NCBI GenBank assembly: GCA_947247005.1
Contig: OX365950.1
Location: forward strand, 51,808,761-51,872,760
DNA: 64,000 nt
Direction: 5' to 3'
Source of the DNA: Spisula solida
Taxonomy: Eukaryota; Mollusca; Bivalvia; Venerida; Mactridae
The notes below the pieces were generated by a model, which made no database searches, was not told the DNA's origin, and saw only the letters and a list, made by a program, of their open reading frames with translations. The stretch's first letter is position 1; the number at the start of each line of letters is the position of its first letter. Both the position numbers and the translations under genes were made by a program. Below, piece after piece: positions 57,241-64,000 of this stretch.

Positions 57241-57599
57241 TTATACCTTCATGTTTACGTGTCTTTGTTGTGGTCAATTAAATGTGATAACTTTCTCGCA
57301 GCTGTTCCATTCAGTGCCAAACATCTATGTTTTCGTTTAAAATATGCTGTGTGACGACAATGTTCCTAGGTGTCCAATTGCCAATAAACATTTAGACGGA
57401 GAACTAAGATATTCCAGCGACCAAACAGATGACAAGGTAGAAAAACACGTACCTTAGAGACCAATAATGCAATTAGTATGAAGGATTCCTTAGGATTTAT
57501 ATCTAATAAGTATTAAGGGTATAGGAGGTGTCTGGTCAGGAGAAACTTTGTGATCAATACGCAGACAAGATGACGTAACCGACATGGTGAATTAGCATA

Positions 57600-58500
57600 A
57601 AAAGCTGCATAATTAGATTCCTTCATTTGTTAGGTTATACTGTCTGCATAACATAGCGTAAATATAATTCGAGAATTTATTGTTAGAACAAAATATTACA
57701 CTCTATTTGTTGTCAATCTCCGATGCATATACTCAACTGCATGTTTCATTTAACTATGATATAATGGCTGGTTTCCTCGCTTATGTCAGTATTATTTAAC
57801 AGCGGAATACAATAAAGAGGCAATATTATCATAGTGTTGCAATAAACCAACGTTAGTGCTTTATGCTATATATAAAACTAAATTGCTATAAACTATCCGC
57901 CTGTAATGTTTATGATTAATGCTACCTAAAACAGTGTCGGTATTTCAGACATACATATGAGTAATGTCATACATTAGATGGAAACATCAGTTGATCATGG
58001 AGCCGATAACAGTTAATGTACAAGATGCAATCATAGAATGATTTAATATGGAAACGTACGTATTTGTTTGATGGGTGTTGTATATTTTAAGGACATTTGC
58101 AGATAGCATCAAAGACTCTGTCTATTGGGACGCGCAGTGTGGAATGATTGCGAATATGGACAAATCTAATTTATATTTGATATCGTTCACGTTTAGAGCT
58201 TCAAAGTCGTATGTTGTCAGTTTGTCAAATAACTCAAACCAACTAGAACAATACAACCCTTGACGTTACAATGTACCAACAACATGTTTTAAACGCAGTG
58301 AAGTAATGTATTATAAGGTATGTTTGGTAGAACTCCGCATAAACAACTAAGCGGTAACGAATCGATCCCAAGTTGTATTAATTTCGTAATAAAGATAGTC
58401 GTAGGTTTGGATACGTATGTTGTAACTAGAAACTGTGCGTATGTAATATCTAATTGTCAGACAATTTTGTAAAACACACATACTGTCTGTCTGACATTTT
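57600..58500 (+). repeat. 0.9-kb duplication, copy 2
   Basis: Partner of 43575-44480, in the same orientation, 14 kb away. Confidence 0.75.
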
Positions 58501-59534
58501 CGCGTGAACTAAAGAAAGAAAAAAATGGAAAGGAAGATATCAACGTATTCATAAATATGTGGCCTATCCAATATTACAAATCACGATCATACACTGTTAA
58601 TAACTTTCAAAACGCAAAGGGTAGTTTTAAGTTCCAATGTATTGCATATTGTTCCTACGGCAAACCTTATAAATACATTTGTTTGTTTGCAGTTGCCGAC
58701 CTTTGGTTGCAAGTAATGAGTTTGTACATGTAGGTCGGCTATTTGTGTTTGCAAACTTGCAAGTTTGTAAATAGTTTGTATTTCTTGTCGTCAGTTTGAT
58801 AATTAATGGTCCGACTAGACCTAGCAAACTAGCAGGATTATTCACAATTGAATACCTCTGGCTTCGTACAGTTAATTACATGCGAATATACCATCTGTTT
58901 TCAATTACAAATAAAACATCGTAGGCAAATGGGATTGGTGAACATCAGAACCTAGTCTGCCTGATTCAGAACTTAGGGAAAGCGTCGTGGCACTTTCGGA
59001 AGCTCATGCTGGAAAGCCTGTTTTAATGCCATATCATTGTATAGTTATTTTTATGCGATCATGTGGTATTTGGCTGGCAATTATTTCGTCATGATTTGTG
59101 ACCATCTCGAGGAACCTGTAATTATCAGGATTCCTTATTATCTTGTGAATAGGAATGAGAGATATCGTATGTGTTGGCCTTTGGTCATGCCTGAATTATG
59201 AATTACACAGTTTGGCAAATGTCAGTTTCGCTTAACAAAATGATTTGCAAACAAAAAAACGTTTAACTTATTACTATGTTGTTTTTCTTTTCAAAAGGAT
59301 TTATACACCGACGAAGAGACTACTATATACATGTACGTGTACAGTTAATTCCGTCATAGAGAACTCACGTGTACACATGCCCTTTGACTCTGGTCGGTGA
59401 CTACAAGTCTTTGAACGTATTGTGTCAAACATTAGAGTTCAAAGTTTGACACAGCACTTTACTAACAAAATGCGATAAACCTATCATAACTGAATCTTGT
59501 TTAGAGAATAACTTAATAGTCATCACATATTGGG
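58501..59534. other. Intergenic, nothing recognised
   Basis: No supported frame or RNA gene. Confidence 0.4.
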
Positions 59535-59830
59535 TGGCACGGTAGTCGAATCGGTTACGGTCTCGACAACGAATTGAGAGGTCCATGGTTCGAATCTTGG
59601 TTAGGGAACTTAATGATTATGTCTTTCCAGTGTTTTGACGAAATTGGTTGGTAATCTATATACCGCTAACGGTCACGAACTAATGGGTGTGTTTGGGAAG
59701 AGCTAGAGTAGCGCACCAAGATTGCTGTCTCTTCCCTCGAAGCCAGGGCTAATGTAGAAAGACAATATGATGGTCATGTACTTAGAACTGTCTCAGTCAA
59801 ATGCCGATATAAAGTCTAAAAGTTATTGTG
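59535..59830 (+). mobile_element. tRNA-derived SINE
   Basis: Box A TAGTCGAATCGG and box B GGTTCGAATCT at tRNA-like spacing, preceded by GGGTGGCACGG. The body ends near AATGCCGATATAAAGTCTAAA, a common 3' end type for such SINEs. Boundaries approximate; unrelated in its body to the SINE at 11232. Confidence 0.7.
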
Positions 59831-59875
59831 TTTTGTAATCGCTATAATTGAACTCTTCTTATAACGAAGCTTGAA

Positions 59876-60465
59876 AACTAGGTCATTCAGCTAGGGTATT
59901 CCGCTTTTTGATTGCTGAAACGAGGTCATTCAGCTTTTTGATTGCTGAAACTAGGTCATTCAGCTAGGGTATTCCGCTTTTTGATTGCTGAAACTAGGTC
60001 ATTCAGCTAGGGTATTCCGCTTTTTGATTGCTGAAACGAGGTCATTCAGCTTTTTGATTGCTGAAACTAGGTCATTCAGCTAGGGTATTCCGCTTTTTGA
60101 TTGCTGAAACTAGGTCATTCAGCTAGGGTATTCCGCTTTTTGATTGCTGAAACGAGGTCATTCAGCTTTTTGATTGCTGAAACTAGGTCATTCAGCTAGG
60201 GTTTTCCGCTTTTTGATTGCTGAAACGAGGGCATTCAGCTTTTTGATTGCTGAAACTAGGTCATTCAGCTAGGGTATTCCGCTTTTTGATTGCTGAAACT
60301 AGGTCATTCAGCTAGGGTATTCCGCTTTTTGATTGCTGAAACGAGGTCATTCAGCTTTTTGATTGCTGAAACTAGGTCATTCAGCTAGGGTTTTCCGCTT
60401 TTTGATTGCTGAAACGAGGGCATTCAGCTTTTCGATTGCTGAAACTAGGTCATTCAACTTTCTGA
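59876..60465 (+). repeat. Compound 43/30-bp minisatellite in family Z
   Basis: Two related units alternate: a 43-bp unit (ACTAGGTCATTCAGCTAGGG plus TATTCCGCTTTTTGATTGCTGAA) and a 30-bp unit lacking the middle part (ACGAGGTCATTCAGCTTTTT plus GATTGCTGAA). The order long-long-short recurs, a 116-bp higher-order unit, with a long-short variant carrying GGTTTTCCGC. Confidence 0.9.
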
Positions 60466-60850
60466 CAGCTAGGACTTGGGAGGTTCATTCCCTCGTTCAG
60501 TTATTTGTTGGGCATTGTGTCGTGTAATTGCGGTACGAGGGAAGTTTACTAATAACTTCGATATTTGCTGAAAAACGATTCATGTTGTAGACAGATCACA
60601 TATTAACATGGTATCAGAATTCGGAATTATCTGGCCACCTGATGGTATATTTTTCAAAACATTTTTTATAGAAATTAAAGGTAAACCAGTCATTTGAATA
60701 ACCATGGTTACGTCTATCCGGGACAACCGGTTTTTTAACGTTTTGTTATTGCTTTCAGTACTGTACTGCTATTATCATTTTTTTAGCATCCATCGCATGT
60801 GATGTGTTCATGTTTTCTGTACATTGAGTACTGCCTTCCCAGTCCGACGT
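60466..60850 (+). repeat. Family Z right-hand part after the 43/30-bp array
   Basis: GACAGCTAGGACTTGGGAGG, GTTGGGCATTGTGTCGTGTAA and, near 60820, GAGTACTGCCTTCCCAGTCCGACG match the order at 53130-53240. Confidence 0.65.
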
Positions 60851-61599
60851 TCTATTATCTTTTTGAAAAAAAAAGTTTTGTGTGAGAAACGTACAAATTG
60901 TGAGTATCACGCCGTCCAGTACTCTAAATAATTACAAAATTGTTCCATACAGCCAATCAGGTTGTCAAAGAAGTTAATAGATCTTTCTCTCACTTCCTGT
61001 CGATTATGTGATTTAAAAGCTTCACCATTTTTACACCGACCTAATACAATGTAGTAAATTGTGAGAAGCGTCATAGATGTAATACTTTAATTCCAGACAG
61101 AAACAGCAATACGGTCTAAATCTATGATTAGAATAAAAGGCATATTACCAATAGGACATATATGATATAATTGATATCAAGGTGTTATGGGAGACTGTTG
61201 TGAATTTCTGTCTGACTAAGAATAAATATGATTATCATACTCATATTATATTACTACTAAACAATGTGACAACATATTTAATGACATTATTATTCCGATT
61301 AAAACTTGACAAAGTATTTTCGACAACAGCATAATAGGAAGATACTAGATAATCGAACATGAACATCCAAGCACAGAAAACGTAAATTCATCACATAAAC
61401 AAAAAGGACACATAAATAAAAGAGGCACAGACAATGCCCATAGTAAAAACTAGCAACTACAAAAAGACGACTTAATAACCACAAGAGGGTCCGTGATAAT
61501 GCATGCAAGCTCCTATGATGACCTAAGCAGCCATTTACATTTTCTGAATAAGATTCAAGAAAATTCAGCTTTTATTGCAAGGTTTGTATTATTTGATTA
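60851..61599. other. Intergenic, nothing recognised
   Basis: No supported features. Confidence 0.4.
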
Positions 61600-62400
61600 G
61601 TGACATATTATTTGACCCCAGATGACCATATACCAAACTTAGCCTAGATTTTGTTGACATGATCATTGCTACCAAGTTTCATAAACATGAGGTTAAAAGT
61701 GTGACATTTAGTGACTACACAAGGTATTTCTAAGATTACACCTTGTGACCTAGTTTTTGACACCGAATTACCAAATAAAGTACTTGACCTATAATTTGTT
61801 GAGATGATCATTGTGACTATAAAGATTAAGTCAAATGTGCGACCTCTAGGGACTACACTAGGTTTTCCTATGATTTTGCCTTTTGACATAGTTTTGAACC
61901 CCACACGACCTAGTTCCGAACTTGACATAGATTTTATAGAGACAAACCTTTTGACCATGTTTCTTGTAAGATTTGGTTTTGATTGTGTCCTCTAATGTTT
62001 TCATACGTTATTTTCCAAGGTTTTACCTAGTTACCTAGCTTTTAACCCCACGTTACCCAGTTCCAAATTTGACCAATATTTCATGGAGACAAATATTCTG
62101 ACTAAGTTGCATGAAGATTGGGCCATAATTGTTGCCTCCAGTGCATTCACAAGAAATTGTGAACGGACGACGGACGAAGAGCGATCACAAAAGCTCAAAA
62201 TTGAGAATTTAAAAGGTTACACGATTTTTCTTTGATTTGACCTTGTGACTTAGTTGTAATCTCTGATGGGGCAATATCGAGCTTAACCTAGATTTAATAG
62301 AGATAACTATTATCATATGACCAAGTTTCGTAAATATTAAGCCAAAATGGTGTGTTCACAAGCAATTGCGGAAGCTGGATAAAGCCTTATCACAGAAGCT
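61600..62400 (+). repeat. Degraded copy of the 145-bp satellite array
   Basis: About five diverged units with TTGACCCCAGATGACC, GATTTTGTTGA.ATGATCATTG, GTGACTACACAAGG and CTTGTGACCTAG. A GGACGACGGACGAAGAGCGATCACAAAAGCTCA tail sits at about 62163-62195, followed by one more partial unit. The GACAGGTGAGC closing motif is missing. Confidence 0.75.
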
Positions 62401-63079
62401 TACATTGACACTACCTTTAGACGGACCAACCAAAGCAGAACCCCAATATAGCCCCTTATACTTCGTATCGGAGGGTACAAAGATTGTGCAAATAACCAGT
62501 TACACACCACAGCAACAATTGGTCTAAATAGAATGAACTCAACATGTGGTAAACAAAGGCAGCTGACTCAATGTATATGTTGTCAGGGCATACAATACAT
62601 ACTGTAGCGCATAGACAATCAAAAGCCACACCTAAACGACTGCAGCGCCTAGCCATCCACGAAAGAGTCAGACATAGAACGAACCATCCATTTTCAATGA
62701 AATACAAATTAAAGTTAGAGCAACAGATTAGTACAATGGCAGAATAATGTAATAGCATTTAATCACAAATAATGCAGTTAAATTATATCCAGTAAATGTC
62801 GCAAATATACATTTTACATGTATAAGGAAATGAATTCATATGCTATGTCAATTTCATACTGCTTTAGGTTTGTATAATGTAATTAACCACATCAATTGTG
62901 TTGTTAAGTGATTAATTCATTAACTCGGAATGTTTGAGCCGAGAGTATTGGCATGCTGAAGTGTCAGCACATTCTCTGAATATTTGTTGTCTGTAGAAAC
63001 AACCAGCATTTATAACTGACATGTGTATTATATGATGCTGCTTGTGTATGTAGACATCTAGATCTGTGTTATCTTAGCA
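62401..63079. other. Intergenic, nothing recognised
   Basis: A 100-codon minus frame (62758-62456) shows no recognised domain. Confidence 0.4.
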
Positions 63080-63165
63080 ACCAACTGTCTAACTTTTCGG
63101 ACGAACGAATGGGCGGACGGACGAACAAACGGACTGACAGGACAATCACTATATGCCTCCTGCAT
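63080..63165 (+). repeat. GGACGGACG-tailed repeat end
   Basis: GGGCGGACGGACGAACAAACGG followed by CAATCACTATATGCCTCC, the 3' end of another dispersed repeat with the same tail type. Confidence 0.55.
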
Positions 63166-63283
63166 CAGTAGATACTGGAGCATGAAAACCCAAACAGGTC
63201 TATACAATAGACCTTTAGAAAGACATCAACATTATTAATCTAAATCTGACCTTATTGGTCATAGAGACAATTAAAAAAGTATG

Positions 63284-63368
63284 GCAATAAATGTCAAAAA
63301 TAACAAAAGACTAATAGAGCACATAATATGTGCTTTTTTAGTCTTTTGTTATTTTTGACATTTATTGC
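63284..63368. repeat. Perfect-arm palindrome 1 (31-bp arms)
   Basis: 63284-63314 and 63338-63368 are exact reverse complements. The 23-bp centre holds a second perfect palindrome, AGCACATAATATGTGCT. Abuts palindrome 2 with no spacer. Confidence 0.95.
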
Positions 63369-63493
63369 ATGAGCATGGCTGGAATATTAGCGTAACTATG
63401 ATTGCAGTTAATACCAGGGATTATCATATATTATATAATAATCCCTGGTATTAACTGCAATCATGGTTACGCTAATATTCCAGCCATGCTCAT
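63369..63493. repeat. Palindrome 2 (56-bp arms, 13-bp centre)
   Basis: 63369-63424 and 63438-63493 pair with a single mismatch (55/56). Ends ATGAGCATGGCTGG / CCAGCCATGCTCAT. Its left end begins at the base after palindrome 1 ends. Confidence 0.95.
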
Positions 63494-64000
63494 AATAGTG
63501 ATAAAATATGACATAATTACTGTTGGCAGCATTAACACTTCTCAATTACAAGAAGGTTAATGCAATAACCAGACAGTAATATAACAATTAGTCAATAATA
63601 ATTGGTTTAAATAGCACGGTTAATGTCAATGGGTCTACAATATAATAACACATCATCACAAATAGCAAAGTCAATTGTATTGCATTTACATTTAGCTGTC
63701 AATTATTTGAAAATTACTACAGTATTAAAAGATATCAACACAAAAAGCGTTCGTAATATGACATTATATTTACATTTTAGGCTGAATGAATGAATTTCCA
63801 TGTATACAGTCACCCCTTTCTATTCCCTATTTTACATGCTACTTCTATCATGTGTTGTTAAACACCAACCATAAATGACTTAAATGACTCCAGAATATAT
63901 AATAATAGGCACGCATGTTTACATGAACGGACGAATATGTTGTAATAATGATACTTTCAATATCAGATCATTTGAATCAATATGCTAACAAATATTTATA
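63494..64000. other. AT-rich right edge, nothing recognised
   Basis: No frame, repeat or RNA gene supported. Confidence 0.45.

Noticed and set aside
56260..57277. Open frames of 299-329 codons rich in CKCDTMYVL or HGTMYNTYIVSHL repeats
   Set aside because: They are translations of a 39-bp tandem repeat in several frames and both strands; there is no start context, no splice or promoter signal, and no frame-specific conservation.

Overview
This window looks like intergenic and intronic DNA from an animal nuclear genome, most likely a bivalve mollusc. The DNA is AT-rich (about two thirds AT by eye) and has no operons, rRNA or dense coding. It is packed with layered transposable elements: a non-LTR retrotransposon, tRNA-derived SINEs, a tyrosine-recombinase (Ngaro/DIRS-type) retrotransposon, TA-targeting DNA transposons, MITEs, foldback elements and many minisatellites. 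The bivalve call is inference, from remembered repeat signatures (AGGTCAAGGTCA blocks, arrays of TGACCT-rich ~145-bp units, GGACGGACG tails). I cannot name the species.

Only one host gene is reasonably supported. It is on the minus strand: a start exon (CDS 8088-8038) and a second exon (1948-1820) join in phase across a ~6.1-kb intron, with consensus splice sites and an ETS/E-box/X-box-like promoter at 8170-8212. The gene runs off the left edge, giving 60 residues of an unrecognised acidic/helical protein. A second, much weaker start-exon candidate lies at 42831-42731 (minus).

Layout. 1-1.04 kb: 3' end of a LINE. 1.8-8.2 kb: the host gene, its large intron filled with a nested repeat (an inverted repeat enclosing a TIR element that encloses a 145-bp satellite array). 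9-13 kb: nuclear-receptor-site-like dispersed repeats, a 21-bp minisatellite, a pair of 3-bp-TSD MITEs and a SINE. 13.3-28.7 kb: copy I of an old segmental duplication whose partner, copy II, is at 36.7-40.0 kb. Copy I carries three insertions absent from copy II: a hAT-like long-TIR foldback (13602-14710), a 9.9-kb composite bounded by TA-flanked 36-bp TIRs (14909-24822), and a 1.3-kb TA-flanked element (27060-28395). The pre-insertion site of the 9.9-kb composite is readable at 37224. The composite holds a 0.95-kb direct repeat on both sides of a 2.4-kb unit, a SINE with perfect 12-bp TSDs, and a decayed Ngaro-like retrotransposon with Gag, RT, tyrosine recombinase and SGNH hydrolase fragments, itself broken by a pogo-like element.

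29.8-36 kb: a 40-bp minisatellite and a second copy of the 2.4-kb unit, split by insertions that include a MITE with 10-bp TSDs and a 990-bp element with the same TIR start as the 9.9-kb composite. 40-53 kb: mostly anonymous AT-rich DNA with one 684-bp TIR element and small duplications. 53-64 kb: a TA-flanked element with an internal 430-bp palindrome, three relatives of one dispersed repeat in which different segments became minisatellites, a SINE, a degraded satellite array and two abutting long palindromes at 63284-63493.

No intact transposase, integrase or reverse transcriptase gene was found. Everything mobile here appears non-autonomous or decayed.
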